Notes under the pieces: generated by a model
What the model was told of the DNA's origin: nothing
Databases searched by the model: none
What the model saw: the letters and a program-made list of their open reading frames with translations, nothing else
Program-made: the position numbers and the translations under genes
Shown: piece after piece, positions 52,651 to 63,749 of the stretch
How positions within the stretch are numbered: the stretch's first letter is position 1
How the letters are laid out: every line of letters starts with the position of its first letter
Origin: Eutrigla gurnardus
Taxonomy: Eukaryota > Chordata > Actinopteri > Perciformes > Triglidae
Direction of reading: 5' to 3'
Assembly: GCA_963514095.1 (NCBI GenBank)
Contig: OY741268.1
Location: 24,032,157 to 24,096,156, forward strand
DNA length: 64,000 nucleotides

Positions 52651-52713
52651 AATCTCCTTAGCAACAGTAAGTGTTATACTGAATTTTCTGCATCCAGAAA
52701 GTGAACAGTCCTT

Positions 52714-53220
52714 GAATAGAGCACACAAGAAAGGAACAAGGCATTTTGTTTTGAATTTGAACAATTTACCCCTACAAATGTTGTATAAGGAAATACATTT
52801 TGATTATAAACATGAGAGCAACACCCTTTAACCTGCTAACAGGGCTCATCCAGGAGGAACAGTCTCTTAAGGCCCATTTGTACTAGCATTAAGTATGCAT
52901 ATACAGTAGATGGGTGAGGCGTGCATTGTGATTGTATTCCTTGATACGCCTTTGTGATTAATGTCAACAGCATGAATAGAGCACACAAAAAAGGAACAAG
53001 GCATTTTGTTTTGAATTTGAACAATTTCCCCCTACAAATGTATAAGGAAATACATTTTGATTATAAACATGAGAGCAACACCCTTTAACCTGCTAACAGG
53101 GCTCATCCAGGAGGAACAGTCTCTTAAGGCCCATTTGTACTAGCATTAAGTATGCATATGGATGGGTGAGGCGTGTATGTATTCCTTGATACACCTTTGT
53201 GATTAACGTCAACAGCCCAA
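52714..53220 (+). repeat. ~260 bp tandem duplication
   Basis: 52714-52973 and 52974-~53220 are near-identical (GAATAGAGCACACAARAAAG ... GTCAACAGC), with small deletions in the second copy. No coding frame is preserved between them. Confidence 0.92.
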
Positions 53221-53752
53221 GTATAAACCAGGCATTTGCTGGCCATATGTGTGTAGGTTTTTAAAAACATAGGCCTACCGAAAAACCTTTTGGAAAAACT
53301 TCCAGAAAGAAAATGTCTGGATTTATTTAAGGATTGTTGCATTGCAATATCAAAAACATAAACATTACTTAAGTTATATTAACATAACCATTTATAATCA
53401 GCTCTCTTTTTACTTAATTGCATTTTTTTCTTGAAGAGCACCTTGAGTTTTTTATCCATTTTTCACCCTTCACCTCAGAGCCTTTTGGAGCACTCACCCC
53501 ACCCCATCTTTCTTTACACTGACTTCAGTAAATAAAAATGATTAATGTGTTCAGCTTTTGGTCTATAAAATGGTGAAAGATGTTGATCACTGTTCCCCAA
53601 AGCCCAAGAAAACGTCCTCAAATGTCTTATTTTGTACAAACCAACAGTCCACAATCCAAAGATATTCACTTTACCGTCATAGACTAGATTATCAAAATAG
53701 TTGGCGATTAATTCAATAGTCGATTAATCGTTGCAGCCCTAGTAGAAAATAT
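53221..53752. other. Non-coding DNA with a hAT-MITE-like end
   Basis: No gene was recognised. 53680-53745 (GGCGATTAATTCAATAGTCG, ATTAATCGTTGCAGCCCTA) matches the well-known terminal motif CAGGGCTGCAACGATTAATC of small fish hAT-like elements, read on the other strand. Confidence 0.5.
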
Positions 53753-56700
53753 TCATTTAAACATCAGCTGCTTCCAGTGTGTTACCTGTGCTCGACTCTG
53801 GCGACTTCCCCTGCGGTTGTTGTCCGAGCCCAAATGAAACCACTTCATGATGTGTTTGTCAATGTCAATGTCTGTGACTTGCTTTGCCACATGGTTTTTG
53901 CGTACAGCACCTGTATACAAACATACAAAGCAACAGTACTTACTGGTACTGCTTCTTGCAAGGTAGGTACACAGCAAATACTGGCTAAGTATTATAAAGT
54001 GCTACCAAATTGTTCTGTCTGTAAGGTGTGGTTCACATGGGGGGATGGGCACATAAGCACAAGAAAGTTGTATTTGGCGGATGTCTTCCACCTTTTAAAT
54101 GAACAGGATATTCTATTATAAATTGAGGTAATTTAGGTGACTTTCATACTTACGGCGGATCATTGTTGTTGTTGCTTCCATCTGCTTAAATGAAAGCTTG
54201 CCTGTTGTTCCCTTCCAACAAATTTGGAGGGTCAAATGTTTAGAATAGATGTGTGAAAGAATGTTCCAGGTAAGCCACTTTGTGTCCTTTCCCCCAATGC
54301 AGGCCAAAGAAGCAATCTGAAAAAAAAAAAGACAAAACAGAATTATAAAAACTTCTTTAACACAAAGTGCTTTAGAAGAGGTGAAATAAACATTGCAAAT
54401 TGGAATTCAAAACTGACTCTGGAATACCTGGATGATCTCAGGCTACAGGTGTGGTCATAGTGGTAGAAGAGATCAGACATGTAGGTTTGAGCAAAACCAG
54501 GCCTTTTCTCAGAAGTAATGACTATAATTTTAAAATTGATTCGGGAAAAAAAACTGAAAGCAAATGTACAGATAATAGTGTAGCAGGAAGGCCGTGTCCC
54601 ATGTCCGCCCCCTCATGCTAGCCCTGCCTATACATAAAATACAAGTTCATTCGAATTCATACCAGGTTCTTTCTCTGTGAGGAATTGCGAGCATCCTTCA
54701 GCCAAGCTTCAAAGTTTTGCACCTCGTCCACTGAGGCAAAGGGAAACTGAATACCTTCGGGCAATTCAGATGGACATTCATTGTTTGATCTCCCAGGCAC
54801 TGAGTTGACCATAGCCATCAGTTGGTTTAGCTGCTGTTTCTGATATTCAAGCAGATGTAGCATGTACTGTTCAGCAACTGAGAAGAACAAGAAAAGAAAA
54901 TACAGCAACACATGGTTATGCATGCAGCGTGTACCTAGCCAGGAGTCTTTCCACAGTAATCAGAAATTTGCTATATCGCCCGCCCCTAATGTGTTGTGTT
55001 AATATGCAATTAATAAGTACATGAGAACTCACCAGAGCAAGGTATGCGCTCCATCTCAGATTGCCCCACTCTGAAAGATGGCTTGAATAGTTCTGTAGCG
55101 TTTTTAGAGCTTAGGTGTGACACTTGTGCAGAGAACGAGGACTGATTAGATGGCACTGGGCAGGATGATGGCGTTGACTGATTAGATGAGCATGATGATA
55201 ACCAATGAGATTCCATTGCGTGCGACGAAGACAGGCGGGGAGATGACTGGGGACTCGGACATGACTAACAATGAGCTGCGTGTGATGAAGAACCACTTGG
55301 AGATAGCTGTGGACATGGAGATGGCTGACGTTGAGCTGCGTGCGACGAAGACCCATGGGGAGATGGTGGACGTTGAGCTGCGTGCGACGAAGACCCACGG
55401 GGAGATGGCCGACGTTGAGCTGCGTGTGAAGAAGACCCCCGGGGAGATGGCCGATGTTGAGCTGCGTGCGAAGAAGACCCCCGGGGAGATGGCCGATGTT
55501 GAGCTGCGTGCGAAGAAGACCCCCGGGGAGATGGCCGATGTTGAGCTGTGTGCGACGAAGACCCACGGGGAGATGGCCGACGTTGAGCTGCGTGAGATGA
55601 AGACCGACTAGGAGATGGCCAATGTTGAGCTGCGTGAGATGAAGACCGACTAGGAGATGGCCAATGTTGAGCTGCGTGAGATGAAGACCGAATAGGAGAT
55701 GGCCAATGTTGAGCTGCGTGAGATGAAGACCGACTAGGAGATGGCCAATGTTGAGCTGCGTGAGATGAAGACCGACTAGGAGATGGCCAATGTTGAGCTG
55801 CGTGAGATGAAGACCGACTAGGAGATGGCCAATGTTGAGCTGCGTACGAAGAGGTATGAAGAAAGAGGGGGTTAGAAGAGCATTTGACCCCAAAATATTA
55901 ATACAAAAACTAGAAAAAAATGCAGCACAGTTGTACGCCTCTTTCAAACGATTGCAAAGGAATGTAAGTGTGTTTTTGGTGAAATTTCATTTGCCTTGGT
56001 GATAATGGCTGATGGGTTGACAGTGAAGATGCCACTGCTGGTGGTGACGATGACCGGTGAGGAGGTGGAACTGCTGGTGGTGACGATGACCGGTGAGGAG
56101 GTGGAACTGCTGGTGGTGACGATGACCGGTGAGGAGGTGGAACTGCTGGTGGTGACGACGACCGGTGAGGAGGTGGAACTGCTGGTGGTGACGACCGGTG
56201 AGGAGGTGGAACTGGTGGTGCAGTTTGTGGTGAAGATTGTGGCTTAGATTTTAAAGATGGCTGAGCCTCTTCCCCATCACTGTCTGACTCGAAGTGCTTG
56301 CTGTTTGTAAAAGAAAAATCTGCATTAATTCCTAAATACAATAAAATAATAAAACCCACACACTGTTGTGAAATTCCCATTCTTTTAGTGCACATTCAGG
56401 ACAATATCTTAATGACAATCACTCAGACAAAAGTTTGATCCTGAAACTACAATAATATGGTGGGAAACCATGTGCAGATTTTATTAATTTGCTTATCCTG
56501 CACCTTAACACCAGGAATAGGCATGCATTAATCCTCTTTATTGTAAAGTGCTCAATTTAATTTTAACTAAGTACATAATTTCATTCTAATTAATTTTAAC
56601 AATGTATCTGATTGTTGTTCAAACTTACACTGGCTTACGTTTCCTCTTGACATGCATCGAGTCTTCGCGATCCGAGTCCAGTTCTGATGTTTGACAGTTC

Positions 56701-57434
56701 AAAGACTTTCTCATTGCCTGCCTGGCTGTCAAATAATCACCTAAAAAAATGTCAAACTGTCAGTTTTAACTGAAGGACTAACACCATACGTGTGCTGTGT
56801 GCTTAATGAAAACACTCACCACATCTGGTCAACACTCTGGCATCATGTCTGGTCCAGTGTTTGCCTGGCTTTTCTGCTGATCTTGCAGCTTTGTTGATTT
56901 TGTCATCATTCTTGTAGTCTGGCCAGTAAGCTGCTCCATCCTTGTACCATGACTGTGGCAGCACAGCCACAGACTTTTTCTCACCAAGAAATTCCACAAC
57001 AAGAAACATCCTTTGACAGAAGAGAAAGGGGCGAGGACAGAAGAGGGCCAAAAGGTCAGGGCCCAATTACATATACTTTCTCTGAGGCTACTTGGCTCGA
57101 AAACATCATCATCATCTGATTCAGACAAGTCTGAGTCTGGGTCTTGGTCTGGCCTACTACACTGAGGAAAGTCAGAAATGTTTTTGTCCATTTGTCCATG
57201 AATGCTTTCATCCATATCTTCATAGACAGATGTGTCCGTGTCTATAGTGGATGCAGTGTCCTCCCGTCCTGCATCCTTATTACAAATGTCCCCCAGCACA
57301 GATTCTTCACTTTGAACATCAACAGTAAGAGACATGTTAGTGTTGTAGTCATTGCTCATTTGTTGTAGCGTCCTGTCAAGGTCTCTGCGTGCATGCCTTC
57401 TCAGAGTGGACCTAGAGACCACCCTCGTTTCCAT
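53753..57434 (-). CDS. Multi-exon DUF4806-family gene with coding minisatellites
   Basis: Minus strand. Proposed exons: A 57434-57077 (ATG; STLRRHARRDLDRTLQQMSN, acidic tail), B 57010-56820 (MFLVVEFLGEKKSVAVLPQS), C 56740-56629 (ends KRKRKP, nuclear-localisation-like), D 56300-~56000 (Pro-rich 12-residue repeats), E 55839-55033 (Ser-rich 14-residue repeats), F 54877-54663, G 54316-54154 and H 53910-53786. H would end at a TGA at 53753-53755 if the intron is not removed. F-H form the DUF4806 domain: FPFASVDEVQNFEAWLKD, IGGKDTKWLTWNILSH, WKGTTGKLSFKQMEA. Phases agree for B-C-D and for E-F-G-H, with GT/AG ends. A to B is out of phase by one base, and the D donor is unresolved. The family's function is unknown. 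Members are numerous in fish and may be transposon-borne. Confidence 0.75.
55332..55845 (-). repeat. 42 bp minisatellite, ~12 units, coding in exon E
   Basis: Units of exactly 42 bp start with GAGCTGCGT on the plus strand. In the exon E frame each gives a 14-residue unit of the type AQHWPSPSRSSSHA or AQHRPSPRGSSSHA. The seven units at 55584-55845 are of one subtype and the five or so at 55332-55583 of another, so the array grew in two phases. Two other frames are open across much of it, producing misleading ORFs. Confidence 0.92.
56036..56215 (-). repeat. 36 bp minisatellite, ~5 units, coding in exon D
   Basis: Units of 36 bp (one of 33) encode VPPPHRSSSPPA on the minus strand, an SH3- or WW-ligand-like proline-rich repeat. 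Indels are multiples of three. Confidence 0.9.
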
Positions 57435-58450
57435 GTTTCACTCACGTCTTCCTCACAGCAACAGTTGCTTGTCACAGGAACAGCCCTATTGGGAGAGAAA
57501 GCATTTAGATTATACAGTGTTTTCTACAATACATGGCATTGTTGTCAGTCAAATTAACTCAGAGAGGTAACTTAAAATGATGCACCCTCTGCTAGGGCTG
57601 TCATGGTAATCATATAATCATGTGATCGACCATCATAACCCCTCCTGACGGTCATGCAGATTACAGGCAAATAACCATTAGTTGCACAATTGTGATAAAA
57701 AAAAAGGTTGTTTCTATATTTTGCAATTGATAGTAAGCTTTTCATCACAAATGCCTAGTTGTCTGCACGCTTTGATACTATTAATAAACAGACCCTTTTC
57801 TGAGCATCACAAGTGAAGTTTACCGATTCCACATTGTGCGTGCATCTCGGCACCCATCAATAGGATGCAAAGTCATAGTTAATTTTTCTCTTCTGGTCTA
57901 AATGTGTGCGCACACTAAATTAGTGCGAAAGCGTCTATAGGCCCTCTCGTTTGGGCTCCTTGCATTGGCATGTTCCATTTGTAAACTTTCATTTTATCAG
58001 TGCTTTTTACGGCAAGCAAAAACACACAGCCCTGCCCTGAAAAGCATGGGACTAGTATGTGTAACCACAATTCATGCATGTGGCACTTTCCCAGTAAAAG
58101 TTAACTAGGCGTGCACATACCTAACTAACTGGGTCTGCCAACAGAATACGGTGCTTAATAATAAAATAATCATTCATTTTATTATTAAGCAGCATGAAAA
58201 TAGAGTGTGCCAGGGCTGACGTCTCACGCTGGTTCCCGGAAGAGAAAGTGAATGGGATTTTTGCATTGCGTTTTGTTCACACATTTGTTCACACATTTTG
58301 TTCAGCGAAATAATCTTCACATATGAACACCTTTTATACTGTATTTGAAGCTTAAATGCGATCGCCAGAAGTAAAAAGCTAATGTTGGGCTTCAACAGAC
58401 TACTGACGTCACCGCCACTAATCTTTCAACTGATTTTGGCCGTTTTATTT
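57435..58450. other. Intergenic DNA; hAT-like repeat piece
   Basis: No gene was supported. 57590-57665 (CTAGGGCTGTCATGGTAATC) resembles the end of a small fish hAT-type element. The rest, including the likely promoter of the minus-strand gene near 57440-57600, shows no clear motif. Confidence 0.4.
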
Positions 58451-58465
58451 AAAAAAAACATTGTA

Positions 58466-58840
58466 ATCCCCAGCTTCTCCACCGGTCCAGCAAATTCCAC
58501 GCGCTCTGCCCCCTTTCCCAGGCCGTTAATAATGAAGTTTTTAAACTTCAAGGATAAAGTTCGAGTGATGAAGGCGGCGCAAGCAAAGGGGAAAGTTATG
58601 TTCGAAAACAGGCAAGTGACGTTTTTTTCCGACTTCTCCGCTGAAGTGCAACGTCAGAGGAAAGCCTACGACGCGGTGAAACAGAGGCTCCGCTCGGAGG
58701 GAATCCAGTACGGTTTGCAGTTCCCTGCTAAGCTCCGCATCACACACGGTGGAAAGAACTATACATTTCTGTCGCCTCAAGATGTACATGTCTTCCTCCA
58801 GAAACATATCAGGAGCGGCCACCCAGAAGAGGTTGAATAA
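58466..58840 (+). pseudogene. L1 ORF1 protein, C-terminal part
   Basis: The element's coding text begins at the 5' truncation. The recognisable part, RPLIMKFLNFKDKVRVMKAA to the stop at 58840, is the RNA-recognition and C-terminal domain of L1 ORF1p (Transposase_22 type: VMFENRQVTFFSDFS, AYDAVKQRLRSEGIQYGLQF, PAKLRITHGGK). This nucleic-acid chaperone would coat L1 RNA. The N-terminal coiled coil is missing. An ATG at 58382 in flanking DNA happens to be in frame with it, but this is fusion across the insertion point. Confidence 0.9.
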
Positions 58841-59678
58841 GTGAGCTATGTCATATGTGCCTGGGTTCCCACCCCACACGGAGCAGTGTGCCATACGGTA
58901 ATACAGTGCGTAGATGTTAAAGTGATGCATGTATTGAAACGTTTCAGTAGCTTTCGATGGTAATGATGACTGAAATCCCCCTCTCTTGAGTTGTGAGCAT
59001 GGACTTTTAGATTATTTCATCATTAGACAGCACATGCAAATATAATATACTTTGGGTGGTAATCTTGACATTATATACTTTACAATTATCTGTTGATTTG
59101 CGCAGTGCATAGTTTTCTGTTTGTTTCTTCCATCTACCTTTAAACTGTCCCGTGCACAATATTAAGAGACAGAAACATAAGCTATTATTTACACCTAGTT
59201 TGTGTTAAATGACTATTAATCCAAGTCAACCTGAGCAAATCAACATTTACAATTTTAGTTTCATAAGAAATCCTGTATATTCAAAGGGTCTTTATATTAC
59301 GTAGACTAATAGTCAGAGATAAAGCGTAAACGAGTTAGATTTATTTCCGTTGCTCCTCTTTGCAGGATCAACAAAAGCCAAGGAAGTTGGTGTAATAATT
59401 TAGTTTTGGCTGTAGATAGAAGGCAGTCGTTAGGTCGATGACACAGGTGTTAACTGTGGTTGTTTTGCAGGTTCTAGCAAATTGTTATATGTCGATGTTG
59501 CTTTTCGTGTGTTTGTTTTGTCTTTGTTTGTTTTTTTTTCCTTTTGGATTTCTCACAATTTGTCTTATGGTTATTTTGACCTGTTGTTCAACCTCTTTTG
59601 TAAAGCACGTTGATACGGTGATACAGCCACTCAGATTCAGGATGGTCCCTTTTGACAGATCTATTTATCAAAGTTTAC
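58841..59678 (+). other. L1 inter-ORF region
   Basis: 838 bases between ORF1 and ORF2 with no recognised gene. This is long compared with mammalian L1. T-rich tracts occur around 59515-59550. Confidence 0.7.
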
Positions 59679-62600
59679 ATGGCTAGTAATCAGCTATTTA
59701 AAATATCCTCTTGGAATGTCAGAGGCCTGGGTAGATTGGTCAAATTAAAACAAGTTATGACAAGGCTTAAACACTTGGGTTCGAAAATAGTACTCCTACA
59801 GGAGACACATTTAACTTCAGGTGAAGTTATCAGGTTAAGGAGAAGGTGGCAAGGTCAGGTCTTTGTGGCTAATTTCTCATCCCATGCTAGAGGGGTGGCC
59901 ATCCTAATTCACAAGTCAATACCATTTCAGGTCAATACTACCACTCTAGACCCCGGGGGCAGGTTCATTATATTACAGGGCTCTCTCTTTGGTCAAAATC
60001 TTATTTTAGTAAATGTCTATGGCCCTAATAAAGATGAGCCACAATTTTATAATAATATTTTCCTAACACTTGCCTCACTTAGAGGGGATATTATTATAGG
60101 TGGGGATTTCAATTGTGTGTTAAATCCAGATTTTGATCGTAATGGTAACCAGGTCTCCTCCCACAATCAATCGAGGAAAATAATCCTTAACTTCATGGAA
60201 GAGTTGGGCCTTTGCGATGTTTGGCGGGAGCGTAACCCAGACAAGAGAGAGTTTTCATGTTATTCGACTACGCATAAGACGTTCTCAAGATTGGATTTCT
60301 TCCTGTTCTCCAAAATTTTAGTACCAAATGTGAAAAATTGTTATTACAATAGCATAATCATCTCCGATCATGCTACCGTATCTATTGAGTACAGTGCTAC
60401 CAAAGAATTCTCTGGACCTCCCAGATGGAAATTTGATACTAGATGGTTGCAGGATCACGAATTTATCCGCTTCATTGACCAACATATAGATTTGTTTTTT
60501 CTTGTCAATACCACTGAAACCTCTTCCTTAATTAGATGGGAAGCTTTTAAGGCGTATATAAGAGGCCAGATCATTAGTTATACCAGCTTTAAATCTAAAC
60601 AGTTCAAGAACAAAATGACAGAAATTGAAAACCAAATTAAAGAGTTGGAAGGTGAGGTCATAATTAACCATACTGAGTTCAAGTGCTGGTGGTCAACACC
60701 ACCAGCACTTGAACATAAACTAACCATACTGAGAGCCCATTATAATGAACAGTCAGCAAACAAGGCCCTATCTAATTTAAATAAATTAAAGCAGTCCTTT
60801 TATGACCAGGGGGAAAAAGCCGGTAAACTGCTTGCCTGGCGAATTAAAAAATTACAGAATGAGAAAATGATCCACGAAATTGAAAATTCAATTGGAGTTG
60901 TTACAAATGACCAAAAGGAAATAAATGAGAGATTTAAATTATATTATGAAAAACTTTATAAATCTGAACTGCCTAGTAACACGAACAAGATCACAAGAAC
61001 CAGTTTTCTGGACAGTCTTGATTTTCCAACTCTTTCTGTTGAGGACCAGGAACTTCTCGACAGTCCAATGAAGCTTTCAGAGCTAGAAATTGCACTTGCA
61101 GCTATGAAGGGGGGAAAAGCGGCAGGCCCTGATGGACTTCCCATCGATATATTAAAGACTTTTAAAGACAAGCTGCTGCCTCCCTTTCTGGACATGCTTG
61201 AAGAAGCATTCAAAATAAATTCCTTGCCACCTTCTCTCTCTAAAGCTCTTATTATGAACATTCTGAAGCCGGGTAAACCACCATCTAAATGTGAATCATA
61301 TCGACCCATATCACTTTTAAATGCTGATGCAAAGCTTATAGCCAAAGTCATAGCAAAGAGGCTAGACAATCTCCTGCCAAGTCTAATTCATGTAGACCAA
61401 AATGGATTCGTTAGAGGCAGACAGGCGTTTCAAAATTTAAGAAGGGTGCTCAATGTTGTTCACAACGAAAAGGAAAGACCAGATGCGGCCATTCTATCCC
61501 TGGACGCTGAAAAAGCCTTCGACAGAGTAGAATGGCCTTACTTATTTGAAATATTGCCCAGATTCGGTTTTGGAGAAAACATTGTTAAATGGATAAAACT
61601 GCTCTACAACAATCCCACTGCTGAACTTCTGACAAACACAATTATTTCAGAACCCTTTACACTAACCAGGGGTACCCGACAGGGGTGCCCATTGTCACCT
61701 CTCTTATTTGTCCTGTCGATCGAACCCCTAGCAATGACAATCAGATCCCACCCCTTAATAACAGGAGTTACAATTGGAAAGTATGAACACCGTCTGGGCC
61801 TCTTTGCTGATGATATTGTTATATTCTTGAGACACTTAGCGCAATCCTTACCAACACTTATAAAATTGTTGGACACTTTTGGAAGTATCTCTGGTTATAA
61901 GGTGAATAACACAAAATCTAATATTATGTTCTTTAGGAAGACTGAGAGGGACAACCCCCCATTAGTGAATACATTTCATAACTCACCTCATGGCTTTACC
62001 TATCTAGGAATAAAAATAACTCCAGATATCAACGACATAGTTCATACAAACTACGATCCAATTTTAAAATCAGTATCAGAATCCCTTAAAAGATGGTCAG
62101 AGCTTCCCATTTCTATGATTGGCCGTGTCAACATTATTAAGATGAATATCCTACCAAAACTTTTATATTTATTCCAATCTATCCCTTTGCAGCCCCCTTC
62201 TAATCTATTCCCCAAATTGAAAGAAATGACAACAAACTTTATTTGGAACAACAAACGCCCAAGGCTTAGACTCACCCTACTTTACCTGCCATTCGAAAGA
62301 GGAGGACTGAAAGTTCCAAACTTTATCTGGTATTATTGGGCGGCCCAGATTAATGCAGCAATGTTCTGGTTCTCAGACAATTCCACAATACCCTGGGTCT
62401 CAATAGAAAATGCCAATACATCTCCTCTCCCACTAAAGCTCTATCTGTATTCTAATACATTGAAAAATCTGCTTAAAGACACCCATAACCCATTCGTCAA
62501 GAATACAATAAGAGTCTGGTATAAAATTCAATCTTACTTTAAAATAGACCCAGTTATTTCAGGCTTTACACCGATCTGGGGAAATAGCAGATTTTCTCCA

Positions 62601-63503
62601 GGCAAAAGGGACCTCGGCTTTAAATTGTGGGCAGAGAGAGGGATTAGTATGGATATGTATAATGAGGATGGTCTGCTTTACAGCTTTGATGATTTAAAAA
62701 CAATCTATAATATACCTTCAAAACATTTTTTCAAATACCTACAAATTAGGAGTTATATTTTAACAGCACTCAAACAGTCCCCCTATAGACCACCTTTGTC
62801 TACTCTCGAACAGGCTGTTATTGATCATCTTAAAGGACGCGGACAGGTCTCTTTGATTTACAAGATCCTTGTGAATGAATCTAAAGAATCATCAGATAAA
62901 AGTAGATTGGCCTGGTCTAGAGATTTGGATGTAGAGATAACTGAGGACGAATGGAAGAGAGTTTGCCATGATGCACAAACCCAGACTATCAATACCAGAT
63001 ACAAACTTTTACAATTTAAATGGATCATGCGTACATACATAACTCCCTCTCTGCTACATCGCTTTGATAATAATAACCCAGATGTATGTATTAAATGTGG
63101 TCTCGAAGAAGGAATATTGTTTCACTGCCTCTGGAGCTGCCCTAATATTAAAAGTTTTTGGGAAAAGGTAATTGAAACTATTTCAGATGTGATTTGCACC
63201 GTGTTGCCTGTCTGCCCCCGCATTTTTATCCTTGGAGTACTTCCACCAGATTTACAGTTGTCAAGTTTGAACAAAAAAATTTTTATTCTCTGCTCCCTAC
63301 TGGCTAAACACTGTATAGCAGTCACATGGAAAAGTACAGAGACTCCGACAGTGAGTCATTGGCTCAAAAGCCTCTCCAACTGTTTAGCTTTAGAAAAATT
63401 GACATATGCCTCCAAGGGGAAAATGAAAATGTTCTTTAAAGTGTGGGGACAATTTATGGGATTTCTTGAGAGCCACCAAGCAAGGGATTTACTTGATATT
63501 TAG
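59679..63503 (+). CDS. L1 ORF2 protein: AP endonuclease and reverse transcriptase
   Basis: An intact frame of about 1275 codons from ATG 59679. The endonuclease is at about residues 1-235 (FKISSWNVRGLG, LLQETHL, VNVYGPN, GGDFNCVLNP, SRLDFFLF, SDHATVSIEY). A charged linker follows. RT starts near residue 480 (GPDGLPIDIL), with SYRPISLLN, VRGRQAFQN, LSLDAEKAFDRVEW, RGTRQGCPLSPLLF and catalytic GLFADDIVIFL near residue 710. The C-terminal part has the L1 zinc-knuckle-like CIKCGLEEGILFHCLWSC. It nicks target DNA at TTTT/A-like sites and primes cDNA there. No stop or frameshift was seen, so it could act in trans if transcribed. Confidence 0.95.
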   Translation: MASNQLFKISSWNVRGLGRLVKLKQVMTRLKHLGSKIVLLQETHLTSGEVIRLRRRWQGQVFVANFSSHARGVAILIHKSIPFQVNTTTLDPGGRFIILQGSLFGQNLILVNVYGPNKDEPQFYNNIFLTLASLRGDIIIGGDFNCVLNPDFDRNGNQVSSHNQSRKIILNFMEELGLCDVWRERNPDKREFSCYSTTHKTFSRLDFFLFSKILVPNVKNCYYNSIIISDHATVSIEYSATKEFSGPPRWKFDTRWLQDHEFIRFIDQHIDLFFLVNTTETSSLIRWEAFKAYIRGQIISYTSFKSKQFKNKMTEIENQIKELEGEVIINHTEFKCWWSTPPALEHKLTILRAHYNEQSANKALSNLNKLKQSFYDQGEKAGKLLAWRIKKLQNEKMIHEIENSIGVVTNDQKEINERFKLYYEKLYKSELPSNTNKITRTSFLDSLDFPTLSVEDQELLDSPMKLSELEIALAAMKGGKAAGPDGLPIDILKTFKDKLLPPFLDMLEEAFKINSLPPSLSKALIMNILKPGKPPSKCESYRPISLLNADAKLIAKVIAKRLDNLLPSLIHVDQNGFVRGRQAFQNLRRVLNVVHNEKERPDAAILSLDAEKAFDRVEWPYLFEILPRFGFGENIVKWIKLLYNNPTAELLTNTIISEPFTLTRGTRQGCPLSPLLFVLSIEPLAMTIRSHPLITGVTIGKYEHRLGLFADDIVIFLRHLAQSLPTLIKLLDTFGSISGYKVNNTKSNIMFFRKTERDNPPLVNTFHNSPHGFTYLGIKITPDINDIVHTNYDPILKSVSESLKRWSELPISMIGRVNIIKMNILPKLLYLFQSIPLQPPSNLFPKLKEMTTNFIWNNKRPRLRLTLLYLPFERGGLKVPNFIWYYWAAQINAAMFWFSDNSTIPWVSIENANTSPLPLKLYLYSNTLKNLLKDTHNPFVKNTIRVWYKIQSYFKIDPVISGFTPIWGNSRFSPGKRDLGFKLWAERGISMDMYNEDGLLYSFDDLKTIYNIPSKHFFKYLQIRSYILTALKQSPYRPPLSTLEQAVIDHLKGRGQVSLIYKILVNESKESSDKSRLAWSRDLDVEITEDEWKRVCHDAQTQTINTRYKLLQFKWIMRTYITPSLLHRFDNNNPDVCIKCGLEEGILFHCLWSCPNIKSFWEKVIETISDVICTVLPVCPRIFILGVLPPDLQLSSLNKKIFILCSLLAKHCIAVTWKSTETPTVSHWLKSLSNCLALEKLTYASKGKMKMFFKVWGQFMGFLESHQARDLLDI

Positions 63504-63749
63504 ATTGTCATTTCTGATGCCAGTGCAAAATTTTGGAGCATAATTTCTATAGAAAATGCAGGTTGTAATTACTCATGTATCTCTAAGTATTATTATTTAC
63601 TTGTGATTTTTTTTTTTAGGTATTGTTATTTACTTGTGATTTGTTTTTTATTTGTTTTATATGTGAATATTTGTATTTGTCTATATGTTTATTTGTTGAA
63701 AAATTTGAAAAGCCAATAAATATATTTCTAAAAAAAAAAAAACATTGTA
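63504..63749 (+). terminator. L1 3' end: poly(A) signal, A-tail and target duplication
   Basis: The 3' untranslated region contains a duplicated TTTACTTGTGATTT word (about 63597 and 63630), AATAAA near 63715, then 13 A (63730-63742) running into CATTGTA of the target duplication. Confidence 0.9.

Larger units (their letters stand above)
58466..63734 (+). mobile_element. 5'-truncated L1 (LINE-1) with intact ORF2
   Basis: It is flanked by AAAAAAAACATTGTA at 58451-58465 and 63735-63749, a 15 bp target duplication merging with the poly(A) tail. It starts inside ORF1, so the promoter and most of ORF1 are missing. ORF2 is complete. AATAAA at about 63715 precedes the A-run. Confidence 0.93.

Noticed and set aside
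55111..55947. 278-codon minus-strand frame made of QLNIGHLLVGLHLT-type repeats, and plus-strand frame 55186-55611
   Set aside because: They are alternative frames of the 42 bp minisatellite. The frame in phase with exons F-H and the splice donor at 55033 is the one encoding the Ser-rich units.
55332..56215. Regular short repeats considered as a CRISPR array
   Set aside because: The units are contiguous without unique spacers, are coding minisatellites, and the genome is eukaryotic.
58382..58465. Start codon at 58382 giving a 152-codon protein with the L1 ORF1 end
   Set aside because: The first ~28 codons lie in host DNA upstream of the target duplication (58451-58465), so the fusion is accidental.
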